Source: Paenibacillus sp. FSL H8-0332
Lineage (GTDB): Bacteria; Bacillota; Bacilli; Paenibacillales; Paenibacillaceae
NCBI RefSeq assembly: GCF_037963835.1
Contig: NZ_CP150145.1
Coordinates: forward strand, 1,674,001 to 1,738,000
Direction of reading: 5' to 3'
DNA length: 64,000 nucleotides
Shown: positions 27,953 through 37,009 of the stretch, one piece after another
Layout: each line of letters starts with the position of its first letter
Numbering within the stretch: the stretch's first letter is position 1
The notes under the pieces: model-generated
The model's input: only the letters and a program-made list of their open reading frames with translations
The model's database searches: none
What the model was told of the DNA's origin: nothing
Translations under genes and position numbers: made by a program

Positions 27953-28065
27953 CACTTTAGTGCTTAAAAGCGTACACGCGTCGTAGCGAGATAGTGAATT
28001 AGAGAATCAGTAGTGTGTCGGACTATCTAACAACACCAATACAGGTCCAAAAGGGGAGCTATAAT

Positions 28066-29112
28066 ATGATCGTTATTACATCCAACCAAACACCTCAGGA
28101 ACAGGTGAATGAGATTATTGCCGTGATTGAGAAGGAAGGCTTGCAGGTCCACCTCTCAGTAGGGGCTGACCATACCGTAATCGGACTGGTCGGGGGCGTC
28201 ACTCCGAAGCTTGCCGAGCATCTGCGCCAGATGAAGGGCGTGGAGAACGTGGTGAAGATTACCAAATCCTACAAGCTCGCAAGCCGCGACTTCCATCCGG
28301 AGGATACGGTTATCGATATCCGCGGAGTGAAGATCGGCGGGGAGAACATGGTTATTATGGGCGGCCCTTGTGCTGTGGAATCTCCGGAGCAGATCGATGA
28401 GATTGCCCGGCTGGTCAAGGCTTCCGGCGGCCAGGTGCTGCGCGGAGGTGCCTTCAAGCCGCGTACCGGACCTTACAGCTTCCAGGGAGTTGGCGTGGAA
28501 GGGCTGACGATGATGGCGGAAGCCGGCAAACGTCACGGCCTGCTGACCATTACTGAGGTCATGACGCCGGAATATGTGGATATCTGTGCCGAGCACGCGG
28601 ATATTCTGCAGGTAGGTACACGCAACATGCAGAACTTTGATCTGCTGCGCAAGCTGGGGACCTGCGGCCGTCCTGTGCTACTGAAGCGCGGGTTCAGTGC
28701 GACCTATGATGAGCTGCTGAATGCGGCAGAATACATTCTCGCCGGGGGCAACCGGGATGTCATGCTATGCGAGCGCGGCATCCGTACCTTCGAGACTTAC
28801 ACGCGCAACACACTGGATCTGTCGGCCATTCCTGTGCTGCAGAATCTCAGCCACCTGCCTGTAATCTCTGACCCGAGCCACGGCACCGGACGCCGTGAAC
28901 TGGTAGCCCCTATGGCCAAGGCCTCAGTTGCTGCCGGCGCCAACGGTCTGATTATCGAGATGCATACCGACCCTGATAACTCCATGACCGGCGACGGCGT
29001 GCAGTCCCTGTTCCCTGAACAGTTTGACAGCCTGCTGCGCGATCTGGAGAAGCTGGCACCGCTGGTAGGCCGCAAGTTCTCTCCTTCTCTGGAGGCTGCG
29101 CCTGTAGTGTGA
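28066..29112 (+). CDS. aroF: 3-deoxy-7-phosphoheptulonate synthase (DAHP synthase, type I beta)
   Basis: Condenses phosphoenolpyruvate and erythrose 4-phosphate, the entry step of aromatic amino acid synthesis. The 348-residue protein has an N-terminal ferredoxin-like (ACT-like) regulatory domain (about 1-70) and a KDSA/DAHP-type barrel with GGPCAVES, LRGGAFKPRTGPYSFQG, QVGTRNMQNF, LLKRGFSAT and SDPSHGTGRR. The N-terminal domain without a chorismate mutase fusion matches the Thermotoga/Paenibacillus type, where Tyr or Phe feedback acts through that domain. The ATG at 28066 with AAAAGGGGAG is chosen; an open frame extends 17 codons upstream. A promoter and a terminator bracket it, so it appears to be monocistronic. 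Confidence 0.93.
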   Translation: MIVITSNQTPQEQVNEIIAVIEKEGLQVHLSVGADHTVIGLVGGVTPKLAEHLRQMKGVENVVKITKSYKLASRDFHPEDTVIDIRGVKIGGENMVIMGGPCAVESPEQIDEIARLVKASGGQVLRGGAFKPRTGPYSFQGVGVEGLTMMAEAGKRHGLLTITEVMTPEYVDICAEHADILQVGTRNMQNFDLLRKLGTCGRPVLLKRGFSATYDELLNAAEYILAGGNRDVMLCERGIRTFETYTRNTLDLSAIPVLQNLSHLPVISDPSHGTGRRELVAPMAKASVAAGANGLIIEMHTDPDNSMTGDGVQSLFPEQFDSLLRDLEKLAPLVGRKFSPSLEAAPVV

Positions 29113-29134
29113 TTTTCAACGTATAATGACTAAT

Positions 29135-29183
29135 GAACAGCTCTCTTCTCCCCGTTCCAGGGCGGAGGATGGGGGCTGTTTTT
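29135..29183 (+). terminator. Terminator of the DAHP synthase gene
   Basis: acagctctcttctcccc pairs partly with ggatgggggctgt and is followed by TTTTT. Confidence 0.65.
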
Positions 29184-29286
29184 GCTGCACCTGGGACAAA
29201 GGTGACATGGAATCCGTATGAATTTGCTATTTTCACCAAAGCGTCAGAATATCTTACATTGTCGCAAGAAATACCTGACATAAGCA

Positions 29287-29315
29287 TTGACGATGTTAGG
29301 TATGCGTTTTATAAT
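29287..29315 (+). promoter_or_regulatory. Sigma-A promoter of glnA
   Basis: TTGACG and a consensus TATAAT are separated by 17 bp, 80 bp before the glnA start. An imperfect inverted repeat cctgaca/tgttagg overlaps the -35 region. It does not match the TGTNA-N7-TNACA GlnR/TnrA box, so nitrogen control here is not shown by the sequence. Confidence 0.75.
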
Positions 29316-29394
29316 GACGACAGCAAAAAAATAAAAACAAGAACATTTGATACGATGAGCGGCCTAATGTTCGGAATCTGGGGAGGAATTAAGC

Positions 29395-30819
29395 ATGTCG
29401 GTTGAAAAAGTATTGCAGACGATCAAGGAAAACAATATCGAGTGGGTGGATTTCCGGTTTGTAGATTTGGGTGGACGTGCTCACCACATCTCTTTGCCCG
29501 CATCCGCAGTTGAAGAAGAAACCTTTGTAAATGGAGTAGCATTCGATGGTTCTTCCATTACAGGCTTCCGGGGGATTGAAGAGTCGGATATGGTAATGAT
29601 GCCTGATCCAAGCACCACTTACATTGACCCGTTCACTGCTCACCCGACGCTGAACATTATGTGCGACATCTTCACGCCGGATGGCGAACGTTATGAGCGC
29701 GACCCGCGCGGTATCGCAGTGAAGGCTGAAGAATTCCTGCAATCCAGCGGTGTAGGTACAGCAGCATTCTTCGCACCTGAATCCGAGTTCTTCATCTTCG
29801 ACGATGTACGTTACGAGAGCGGAATGAATACTTCCTCCTTCTACGTAGATTCCGAGGAAGCAGCATGGAACACTGGCCGCAAGGAAGAAGGCGGCAACAT
29901 GGCATTCAAGGTTGGCGTGAAGGGCGGATACGTGCCTGTAGCTCCAGTGGATTCCCAGCAGGATATCCGCAGTGAAATGTGCCGTCTGCTTGGTGAAGCT
30001 GGCCTCGAAATCGAGCGTCACCACCACGAAGTAGCAACAGCAGGCCAAGCGGAGATCAACTTCCGTTTTGACACCTTGAAGAAAACAGCTGATAACCTCC
30101 TCACATACAAATACATTGTGCAGAACACTGCACGCCAATACGGCAAGGTAGCGACCTTCATGCCAAAACCGCTGTTCGGCGATAACGGTAGCGGAATGCA
30201 CGTTCACCAATCGATTTTCAACGGCGATGCTCCATTGTTCTACGAAAAAGGCGCATATGCCAACCTGAGTGAAATGGCGCTGCATTACATCGGCGGTATC
30301 CTGTATCATGCTCCTGCATTGATCGCGCTGACGAACCCAAGCACCAACTCCTTCAAACGTCTGGTTCCTGGCTATGAAGCACCGGTCAACCTGGTCTATT
30401 CCAAGGGTAACCGTTCCGCTGCTGTCCGTATCCCGGTTGCTGCTGTGACACCTAAGGGCTGTCGCATCGAATTCCGTACACCGGACTCCACGGCTAACCC
30501 ATATCTGGCCTTCTCCGCTATGTTGATGGCAGGTCTGGACGGAATTAAGAAGAAGATCAACCCTGAAGAAATGGGCTACGGTCCGCTGGACAAGAACATC
30601 TACGAATTGTCTGATGCAGACAAAGAGAAGATCCGCAGCGTTCCAGCTTCCCTGGACGAAGCTCTGGATGCACTGGAGGCTGACTTCGAGTTCCTGACAG
30701 AGGGCGGCGTATTCACCAAGGACTTCATCGATAACTATATCGCCCTGAAGCGTTCCGAAGCTCAAGCCGTTGCCATCCGCGTTCATCCGCATGAATACTC
30801 CCTGTACTTCGACGTATAA
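29395..30819 (+). CDS. glnA: Type I glutamine synthetase, beta subtype
   Basis: Makes glutamine from glutamate, ammonia and ATP. The 474 residues include FDGSSITGF, ESEFFIFD, the metal and substrate motifs HHHEVATAGQAEINF and GDNGSGMHVHQS, NPSTNSFKRLVPGYEAP, and ANPYLAFSAMLMAGLDG. Length, the AAWNTGRKEEGGN/VKGGYVPV segment and the C-terminal FLTEGGVFTKDFIDNYI ... YLYFDV-like end match the GSI-beta type of proteobacteria and actinobacteria rather than the 444-residue GSI-alpha enzyme of the Bacillus glnRA operon. Tyr403 in DKNIYELSD aligns with the adenylylated tyrosine of the Escherichia coli enzyme. There is no adjacent glnR. It is monocistronic with its own promoter and terminator. Whether it is adenylylated is unknown. 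Confidence 0.94.
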   Translation: MSVEKVLQTIKENNIEWVDFRFVDLGGRAHHISLPASAVEEETFVNGVAFDGSSITGFRGIEESDMVMMPDPSTTYIDPFTAHPTLNIMCDIFTPDGERYERDPRGIAVKAEEFLQSSGVGTAAFFAPESEFFIFDDVRYESGMNTSSFYVDSEEAAWNTGRKEEGGNMAFKVGVKGGYVPVAPVDSQQDIRSEMCRLLGEAGLEIERHHHEVATAGQAEINFRFDTLKKTADNLLTYKYIVQNTARQYGKVATFMPKPLFGDNGSGMHVHQSIFNGDAPLFYEKGAYANLSEMALHYIGGILYHAPALIALTNPSTNSFKRLVPGYEAPVNLVYSKGNRSAAVRIPVAAVTPKGCRIEFRTPDSTANPYLAFSAMLMAGLDGIKKKINPEEMGYGPLDKNIYELSDADKEKIRSVPASLDEALDALEADFEFLTEGGVFTKDFIDNYIALKRSEAQAVAIRVHPHEYSLYFDV

Positions 30820-30857
30820 GATAAGCTGGTCTAGTGTGAATATAGCTGGATAGAGAG

Positions 30858-30889
30858 GCCCCTGGAATCATTGATTCCGGGGGCTTTTT
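30858..30889 (+). terminator. Terminator of glnA
   Basis: gcccctggaatca and tgattccgggggc form a long stem followed by five T. Confidence 0.9.
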
Positions 30890-31031
30890 GCGTGTTTGCG
30901 TGTAAAGAGCATTAGTCCTCCTGAATTCGGCGAATGTGTGCTAGTTGAGCAAATGTGGAACCCCGTTCTCATGGGTTACAAATAGCTTAATATTGTGTTT
31001 TCGTAAAGTTTCGTTATTTAAATAGTATTAA

Positions 31032-31169
31032 TGTAATAAAGTTACAATTTAATGTGGCGTTCTGAGTTTTTGAGTATTAACTTTGCACATCAATCTCTGC
31101 TCATAAGTCACAAATAACGCTTTACAAAGGGAAATAACGGTGTGATAATGGAACCGAAACCGATTTCGG
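31032..31169 (+). promoter_or_regulatory. Upstream region of the GH94 gene with two inverted repeats
   Basis: Within the gene-free stretch 30890-31267, two operator-like palindromes stand out: tgtaa-taaag-ttaca at 31032-31046, and ccgaaaccgatttcgg at 31154-31169. The second resembles LacI/GalR-family operators with a central CG. No regulator gene is adjacent. No other gene, RNA or terminator was recognised in this stretch. Confidence 0.4.
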
Positions 31170-31267
31170 AAAGCGGATTCGGGTTATGCAATTATGTGCT
31201 CGTGTGGTCATGTTATCAACGCAAACAAGAAGAGATCTGCTGTTAGGGAACAGGGAGGATGAATGGA

Positions 31268-34015
31268 TTGAAAGAACAAACCAATGGATCAAAAGCAGGC
31301 TGGAGCTTCACCGGGAATAACGGGGACTTTCGGCTGGAGCAGCCGGACCGGAGCAGTTTTTTATATTTTCCGCTAGTTAATGAAGGGGGCATGATGTCCT
31401 CAGTCAGTCCTAAGCTGCATGGTCAAGCCGCTTCAGGCCATAATACCTTTCTGACACCGCCCATCTCGGTGGAGGATCTGCATAATTCCCGCGCCTCGCG
31501 CAATTTCTGGGTGTACATTGAAGGTAAGGGAGCCTGGTCGGCTGCGGGCAATTCCGCACGGCAGAATGCGGCGTTCTATGACGAAGCAGCAGATGAATCC
31601 TTGCTGGAAGCAGGACTTCTGTGGCATCGGGTGACGCGGGAGAGTAGTGACCTGGGGCTAAGGGCGCAGATCACAAGCTTCGTACCCTGCGGCAACGACA
31701 AGGTTGAGCTAATGAAGGTGGTACTTACAAACAGTGGTACAGAGGCGCTTACGCTGACACCTACTGCGGCTATTCCGCTGTATGCACGTTCTGCGGATGA
31801 TCTGCGCGATCACCGGCATGTCACCTCGCTGCTGAACCGGATCTATACTTCGGATTATGGTGTAGAGGTACAGCCTGCCCTGTCCTTCGACGAACGCGGC
31901 CACCGGGTGAATCATACTTCGTACGGGGTATTCGGGGCTGGCGAGGGCGGTACGCTGCCAACAGGATTATTCCCGGTGCAGGAGGAATTCATCGGCGAGG
32001 GTGGAAGCTTGGACTGGCCGGAAGCCGTTGTGAACAATCTGGCTCCGCCGATTGGGAAAGGCGGCGAAGCAGCTAAGGAAGGATACGAGGCACTGGGAGG
32101 CCTGCGGTTCGCCGCGATCACTCTGGAACCAGGTCAGAGTCATTCTTATGTCATAGCGATGGCTATTGACAATGATAGAATCGATGTGCAGGCGCTGATG
32201 GCCAAATATGGCTCGGTTGCGGCTTTTGATACATTGCTTGAAGAGAATAAGCATTTCTGGGCGGATAAAGTCAATACGGTAGAATTCCATACAGGAGATC
32301 ATGCCGCCGACGAATGGATGAAATGGGTCACGCTGCAGCCGGTTCTGCGCAGATTATACGGTAACTCGTTCCTGCCTTACCACGATTACGGCAGAGGGGG
32401 ACGCGGCTGGCGCGATCTCTGGCAGGATTGTCTGGCTCTATTGATTATGGAGCCTGCGGATGTACGCAGCCTGCTCCTGAACAACTACGCCGGAGTCCGA
32501 ATAGACGGCAGCAATGCGACGATCATCGGTCAGCAGCCGGGCGAATTCATTGCGGACCGCAACAATATTCCACGGGTCTGGATGGACCATGGTGCGTGGC
32601 CGTTCCTGACTACCATGCTCTATCTGGATCAGAGCGGGGATCTGGACTTCCTGCTGCAGGAGCAGACCTACTTCCGCGATAGCTTCATGAACCGCTGTAA
32701 GGACCGCGATGCCTCCTGGGAACCGGGTACTGGAAGCAGTCTGCGGACAACTGCGGGCGAAGTCTATTCAGGTACTATTCTAGAGCATATCCTGCTGCAG
32801 AATCTGGTTCCCTTCTTCAATGTGGGTGAGCATAACAACATCCTGCTGGAAGGAGCGGACTGGAATGACGGCCTCGATATGGCTGCACAGCGGGGCGAAA
32901 GTGTCACCTTCACTGCCTTCTATGCCAGCAATCTGCTCGATCTGTCCAAGCTGCTGATTACCCTGAAGGACCGGACTGGCGGAGATACGCTGGAGCTGGC
33001 TGAAGAGATGGTGCTGCTGCTCGATTCACTGGGGCAAGCGGTCAACTATGAATCTATCTCTGCCAAGCATGAGCAGCTCAGCCGCTACTATGCTGCTGCA
33101 CCGAACAAGGTGAGCGGGGAGAAAACCGTCCTGAAGCTTGACGAGGTTGCAGCAGATCTCGCCCGTAAAGCAGAATGGATCTTCGATCACCTGCGCCGCA
33201 ATGAATGGGTAGAGAGCGGACACGGTGACGGCTGGTTCAACGGCTATTATAATAATGACGGGGAACGGGTAGAGGGTGAAGGTGCCTCAGGCACACGGAT
33301 GACGCTTACCGGACAGGTCTTCCCGCTCCTGGGCCACGCGGCTGCTCCAGAGCAGATTCCTGCGATCATCTCTGCCGTAGAGCGCAATCTGTACGATGAG
33401 AAGATCGGCTACCGGCTGAACAGTAACTTTGGCGGTATTCAGCAGAATCTGGGCCGTGCTTTCGGGTTCGCCTTCGGACACAAGGAGAACGGGGCCATGT
33501 TCAGCCACATGACCGTTATGTACGGAAATGCGCTGTATAAGCGCGGATATGTCAAAGAAGGCCGCAAGGTGCTGGACTCACTGTATCGCCTGAGTGCGAA
33601 CTTCGAGGTCAGCCGGATGTATCCCGGTATCCCGGAATATATCAACGAGCAGGGCAGAGGAATGTATACGTATCTGACAGGCTCGGCAAGCTGGCTGCTG
33701 CTGACCATGGTCACTGAAGTATTTGGCGTCAAAGGCAAGCTCGGCGACCTGCTGCTGCAGCCGAAGCTGGTAAATGAACAGTTTGACGGCGATAAGAGCG
33801 CCGCTATCAAGACTATCTTTGCCGGACGCGAGCTGAAAGTCGTCTATACGGCCTCAGGAAGCACGGAGTATGGAGAGTATCAAATACACGCAGCCCGCTT
33901 GAACGGAGCTGAGGTAACGCTTCAGCGCGTCTCAGAGGGCGTTGTGATTCCACGCAGCCTGCTGACAGGCCTGCCTGAAGGAGAAATTCATCTGCTGGAG
34001 GTAGAACTGGCCTAA
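31268..34015 (+). CDS. GH94-family carbohydrate phosphorylase (cellobiose phosphorylase-like)
   Basis: A 915-residue inverting phosphorylase that would cleave a beta-linked disaccharide or oligosaccharide with phosphate. The order is an N-terminal beta-sandwich (about 20-310), a linker helix, an (alpha/alpha)6 catalytic barrel (about 335-830) with GRGWRDLWQDCLAL, GADWNDGLDMAAQRGESV (family catalytic Asp region) and RAFGFAFGHKENGAMFSHM, and a C-terminal sheet. Specificity (cellobiose, laminaribiose, sophorose-type, chitobiose) cannot be assigned. GGGAGG ends right before an ATG at 31259, so the in-frame TTG at 31268, 9 nt away, is the better start. The mutarotase-like gene downstream may act on the same sugars. 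A LacI-type operator-like palindrome lies upstream. Confidence 0.85.
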   Translation: MKEQTNGSKAGWSFTGNNGDFRLEQPDRSSFLYFPLVNEGGMMSSVSPKLHGQAASGHNTFLTPPISVEDLHNSRASRNFWVYIEGKGAWSAAGNSARQNAAFYDEAADESLLEAGLLWHRVTRESSDLGLRAQITSFVPCGNDKVELMKVVLTNSGTEALTLTPTAAIPLYARSADDLRDHRHVTSLLNRIYTSDYGVEVQPALSFDERGHRVNHTSYGVFGAGEGGTLPTGLFPVQEEFIGEGGSLDWPEAVVNNLAPPIGKGGEAAKEGYEALGGLRFAAITLEPGQSHSYVIAMAIDNDRIDVQALMAKYGSVAAFDTLLEENKHFWADKVNTVEFHTGDHAADEWMKWVTLQPVLRRLYGNSFLPYHDYGRGGRGWRDLWQDCLALLIMEPADVRSLLLNNYAGVRIDGSNATIIGQQPGEFIADRNNIPRVWMDHGAWPFLTTMLYLDQSGDLDFLLQEQTYFRDSFMNRCKDRDASWEPGTGSSLRTTAGEVYSGTILEHILLQNLVPFFNVGEHNNILLEGADWNDGLDMAAQRGESVTFTAFYASNLLDLSKLLITLKDRTGGDTLELAEEMVLLLDSLGQAVNYESISAKHEQLSRYYAAAPNKVSGEKTVLKLDEVAADLARKAEWIFDHLRRNEWVESGHGDGWFNGYYNNDGERVEGEGASGTRMTLTGQVFPLLGHAAAPEQIPAIISAVERNLYDEKIGYRLNSNFGGIQQNLGRAFGFAFGHKENGAMFSHMTVMYGNALYKRGYVKEGRKVLDSLYRLSANFEVSRMYPGIPEYINEQGRGMYTYLTGSASWLLLTMVTEVFGVKGKLGDLLLQPKLVNEQFDGDKSAAIKTIFAGRELKVVYTASGSTEYGEYQIHAARLNGAEVTLQRVSEGVVIPRSLLTGLPEGEIHLLEVELA

Positions 34016-34036
34016 GCCGGAGCTGCTGAATACTAT

Positions 34037-34071
34037 CGCCTGCTCTGCCGGTCTGTGCAGAGCAGGCGTTT
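34037..34071 (+). terminator. Terminator of the GH94 gene
   Basis: cgcctgctctg and cagagcaggcg form a perfect 11-bp stem followed by TTT. Confidence 0.7.
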
Positions 34072-34160
34072 CAATATCCAAATATACCGTATAGAATGGG
34101 CCTGGTAATGCTATGATAGGATGTGCTGCGTCCATTTAAGGACAGAAAGGAAAGAGATTA

Positions 34161-35045
34161 ATGACACGTATACTATCTAATGGAGTACTGACAGTAGAGA
34201 TTGCTGAGGTGGGAGCCTACGGGGGCACCCGTTTTGACTGGACCGGATTTATTACAGGAGTGACGCTGGAGCAGGGCGGGCATACCTTTTGCGTTCCGGA
34301 AAGTCTGGTGCCAGGACAGGGTACGGGAGGGATAGGCCTCTGCAATGAGTTTGGCATTTCCCGGGCAATTGGCTATGAGGATGCTGCCGCCGGGGAATGG
34401 TTTCCCAAATTCGGTATCGGGCTGCTGCAGAAGCAAAGTGATGAGCCTTATTCATTCGTAGGGAAGTATCCGCTAAAACCGTTTCCGGTCACTGAAGAGT
34501 GGAGCGGACAATCGGTTACATACACTGTGCAGCCGCTGGAATGCCGGGGCTACAGCATGCGGCTGGTCAAGACGTTGAAGCTGGAAGGGAACCGGCTGGA
34601 CATTTCTTACATGGTAGAGAATACAGGGACCGAAGCGCTGCGGATTGAAGAGTATATTCATAATTTTGTCGGCATTGATGGGGCGCTTGTAGGGACGGAT
34701 TATGAGCTTAGGCTGCCGGGAACGCCGCAGATCGTAGCCCCGGAATCCGCTTATACGGAGAATTTGCTCAGCGTAGACGGGAATAGCCTGACATGGGCAG
34801 GGGAAGCGGACCGCCAATTCTATTGCAGACTCGAAGGCTGGGAGCAGGAAGAGGCGGATTATTACTGGGAGCTGATCCATAAGCCGAGCGGAGCCTGTAT
34901 CAGAGAGAGCGGAGATTTTGCCGCCGAGCGGATCGCACTGTGGGGAGACAAGCATGTGATTTCGCCCGAAGTTTTTGCCGACATCACTATTTTACCGCGT
35001 CACAGCAAGGGGTGGAGCCGCAGCTACCTGTTTTCGGTCTCCTGA
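34161..35045 (+). CDS. Aldose-1-epimerase-like (galactose mutarotase fold) protein
   Basis: A 294-residue protein with the beta-supersandwich fold of sugar mutarotases and related carbohydrate-binding proteins. Supporting stretches are GTRFDWTGFITGV, GLCNEFGIS, GYSMRLVKTLKLEGNRLDISYMVENTGTEALRIEEYIHNFVG (typical of the family middle, quoted in parts) and a C-terminal GWSRSYLFSV. Clear catalytic His/Glu residues of classical GalM are not evident, so activity is uncertain; a glucose-6-phosphate 1-epimerase-like or binding role is possible. AAAGGAAAGAG precedes the ATG. It follows the GH94 phosphorylase, separated by a terminator, suggesting a related role in sugar use. Confidence 0.65.
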   Translation: MTRILSNGVLTVEIAEVGAYGGTRFDWTGFITGVTLEQGGHTFCVPESLVPGQGTGGIGLCNEFGISRAIGYEDAAAGEWFPKFGIGLLQKQSDEPYSFVGKYPLKPFPVTEEWSGQSVTYTVQPLECRGYSMRLVKTLKLEGNRLDISYMVENTGTEALRIEEYIHNFVGIDGALVGTDYELRLPGTPQIVAPESAYTENLLSVDGNSLTWAGEADRQFYCRLEGWEQEEADYYWELIHKPSGACIRESGDFAAERIALWGDKHVISPEVFADITILPRHSKGWSRSYLFSVS

Positions 35046-35154
35046 ATGCGGTCTAGATTCCCTCATATGTGAATAATTATACTTGCTGGTGTTTATCGTT
35101 ATCTGCTATCATAGCGATATCCATATTCATAGGAGAGAAAGGGTGGGAGTTATT

Positions 35155-36243
35155 TTGAGCAAGAGAGCCTACAATTTTAATGCCGGTCCGGCCGCATTGC
35201 CGCTGGCAGTATTGGAACGTGCACAGGCGGAGTTCGTTGAATTCCGGGAGAGCGGAATGTCCATTATGGAGATGTCGCACCGTGGGGCGATATACGAATC
35301 CGTGCATAATGAAGCTCAGGAACGCCTGCTTTCGCTCCTCGGCAATCCGCAGGGCTACAAGGTATTGTTCATCCAGGGCGGGGCAAGCACACAGTTCGCT
35401 ATGGTTCCAATGAATTTTATCTCAGAAGGCCAGGTCGGCAGCTATGTTATGACAGGAAGCTGGGCAGACAAAGCCCTGAAGGAAGCCAAGCTGACAGGCG
35501 GCGGGCATGTAGCTGCTTCCTCGGCAGACAAGAAATTCCTGGCCATTCCTGAGCTTAGCAGCATCAAGGCTGCGGACAATGCAGCTTATCTGCATGTCAC
35601 CTCAAATGAAACGATTGAAGGTACGCAGTATGCACAGTATCCTGATGCCGGTAACATTCCGCTGATTGCCGATATGTCCAGTGATATTCTGAGCCGCGAT
35701 TTCGATGTGAACCAATTCGGCCTGATTTATGCTGGTGCGCAGAAGAATCTCGGACCCTCAGGCGTCACCGTAGTGATTGCCAAGGAAGAGCTGATCGCAA
35801 GTTCTCCGGCGAATATTCCGACGATTCTGCGGTATGATACTCATTACAAGAATAACTCTCTCTACAATACGCCGCCATCCTTCTCTGTATATATGGTTAA
35901 TGAAGTGTTAAAATGGATTGAGGAACAGGGCGGGCTTGCCGGCACTGAAGCCAAGAACCGTGACAAAGCAGGTCTCCTATATGATTATATCGACGGCAGC
36001 GACGGCTTCTACCGCGGAGTTGCGGAAGAAGGCAGCCGTTCCATCATGAATGTAACGTTCCGGATGCCATCGGAGGAGCTGGAGAAGCAGTTCATCAAAG
36101 CTTCCGAAGCAGAAGGCTTTGTCGGCCTCAAGGGACACCGCAGCGTAGGCGGCTTACGGGCTTCGATCTACAACGCGGTTCCACATGAGAGCGTTAAGGC
36201 ACTGGCTGATTTCATGAAGCATTTCCGGCAAACTCAAGGGTAA
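35155..36243 (+). CDS. serC: Phosphoserine aminotransferase
   Basis: Converts 3-phosphohydroxypyruvate and glutamate to phosphoserine in serine synthesis (and acts in the pyridoxal phosphate route in some bacteria). The 362 residues include NFNAGPAALP, MSIMEMSHRG, FIQGGASTQFAMVPMN, DMSSDILSR and the PLP lysine in YAGAQKNLGPSG, and the C-terminal GHRSVGGLRASIYNA. The TTG at 35155 (product SKRAYNFNAG) preceded by GGTGGGAG is chosen, because the open frame upstream adds 24 residues foreign to the family. A terminator follows. No serA is nearby. Confidence 0.94.
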   Translation: MSKRAYNFNAGPAALPLAVLERAQAEFVEFRESGMSIMEMSHRGAIYESVHNEAQERLLSLLGNPQGYKVLFIQGGASTQFAMVPMNFISEGQVGSYVMTGSWADKALKEAKLTGGGHVAASSADKKFLAIPELSSIKAADNAAYLHVTSNETIEGTQYAQYPDAGNIPLIADMSSDILSRDFDVNQFGLIYAGAQKNLGPSGVTVVIAKEELIASSPANIPTILRYDTHYKNNSLYNTPPSFSVYMVNEVLKWIEEQGGLAGTEAKNRDKAGLLYDYIDGSDGFYRGVAEEGSRSIMNVTFRMPSEELEKQFIKASEAEGFVGLKGHRSVGGLRASIYNAVPHESVKALADFMKHFRQTQG

Positions 36244-36259
36244 TGAAAGAACGTTCCTG

Positions 36260-36289
36260 ACCTTCCGCCTGGCAGCGGAAGGTTTCTTC
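36260..36289 (+). terminator. Terminator of serC
   Basis: accttccgc and gcggaaggt form a 9-bp stem followed by TTCTTCTT. Confidence 0.75.
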
Positions 36290-36391
36290 TTGCCCGCAGC
36301 ATCAAGAATACATCACAGGGCCAAGGAAGGAACTGCGGGTACTTACTCCGCCGCAGTCTTTAAGACCCTACAGAGAGGAAGCGTCCATATT

Positions 36392-36856
36392 ATGGCATTA
36401 CACATTGTGCTGGTGGAACCGGAAATTCCGGCGAATACCGGCAATATCGCCCGCACCTGCGCGGCAACAGGAACCCATCTCCATCTCGTACACCCGCTGG
36501 GCTTCCGCACAGACGATGCTACGCTGAAGCGTGCCGGACTCGATTATTGGCATGCGGTGAATATTGAATACCACAATTCCTTCAGTGAAGTGCTTGAGAA
36601 GTATCAGGAAGGCCGTTTCTTCTATGCAACCACCAAGGCCAAGAAACGTTATAGCGATTTCAGTTTCCGCGATGGAGACTTCTTCGTGTTCGGTAAAGAA
36701 ACCAAAGGATTACCGGCAGAGATTCTGGAGGTTGGACAAGAAACGGCGATGCGGATGCCGATGAGCGAGGCGGTAAGATCGCTGAATTTATCCAATTCGG
36801 CAGCGATTGTGGTCTACGAAGCGCTCCGGCAGCTCGATTTCCCACAACTTTTCTAA
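36392..36856 (+). CDS. trmL: tRNA (cytidine(34)-2'-O)-methyltransferase (TrmL)
   Basis: A 154-residue SPOUT-family enzyme that methylates the wobble C34/U34 of tRNA-Leu using SAM. Motifs include VLVEPEIPANTGNIARTCAATG at the start (cited in part), RAGLDYWH, the knot region VFGKETKGLP, and RMPMSEAVRSLNLSNSAAIVVYEALRQL that binds SAM. Length matches the short single-domain TrmL group. The longer open frame adds 34 residues upstream, but the family starts at the MALHIVLVEP methionine, so 36392 is used even though AGAGAGGAAG is about 13 nt away. Confidence 0.93.
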   Translation: MALHIVLVEPEIPANTGNIARTCAATGTHLHLVHPLGFRTDDATLKRAGLDYWHAVNIEYHNSFSEVLEKYQEGRFFYATTKAKKRYSDFSFRDGDFFVFGKETKGLPAEILEVGQETAMRMPMSEAVRSLNLSNSAAIVVYEALRQLDFPQLF

Positions 36857-37009
36857 AAGTTGACATCATTTTTTATTTTTTTCAGCAGGATTCGACATTT
36901 TAGTAACGAAATAGTTGAATAGTGCCGAAGAAAGTAATAGGGTACGTGAACTTAGATGTCTGAAATGGCACTACTAATCATAAGTTGAACAGGAGAGTGT
37001 AAGTTAGAT

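Noticed and set aside
29265..29300. GlnR/TnrA-type box at the glnA promoter
   Set aside because: The inverted repeat cctgaca/tgttagg points the wrong way and lacks the TGTNA-N7-TNACA form.
29133..29405. 90-codon frame between the DAHP synthase gene and glnA
   Set aside because: It spans a terminator and the glnA promoter and has no ribosome site or known domain.
29389..30792. 467-codon minus-strand open frame across glnA
   Set aside because: It lies entirely antisense to an unmistakable glutamine synthetase and has no recognisable motif.
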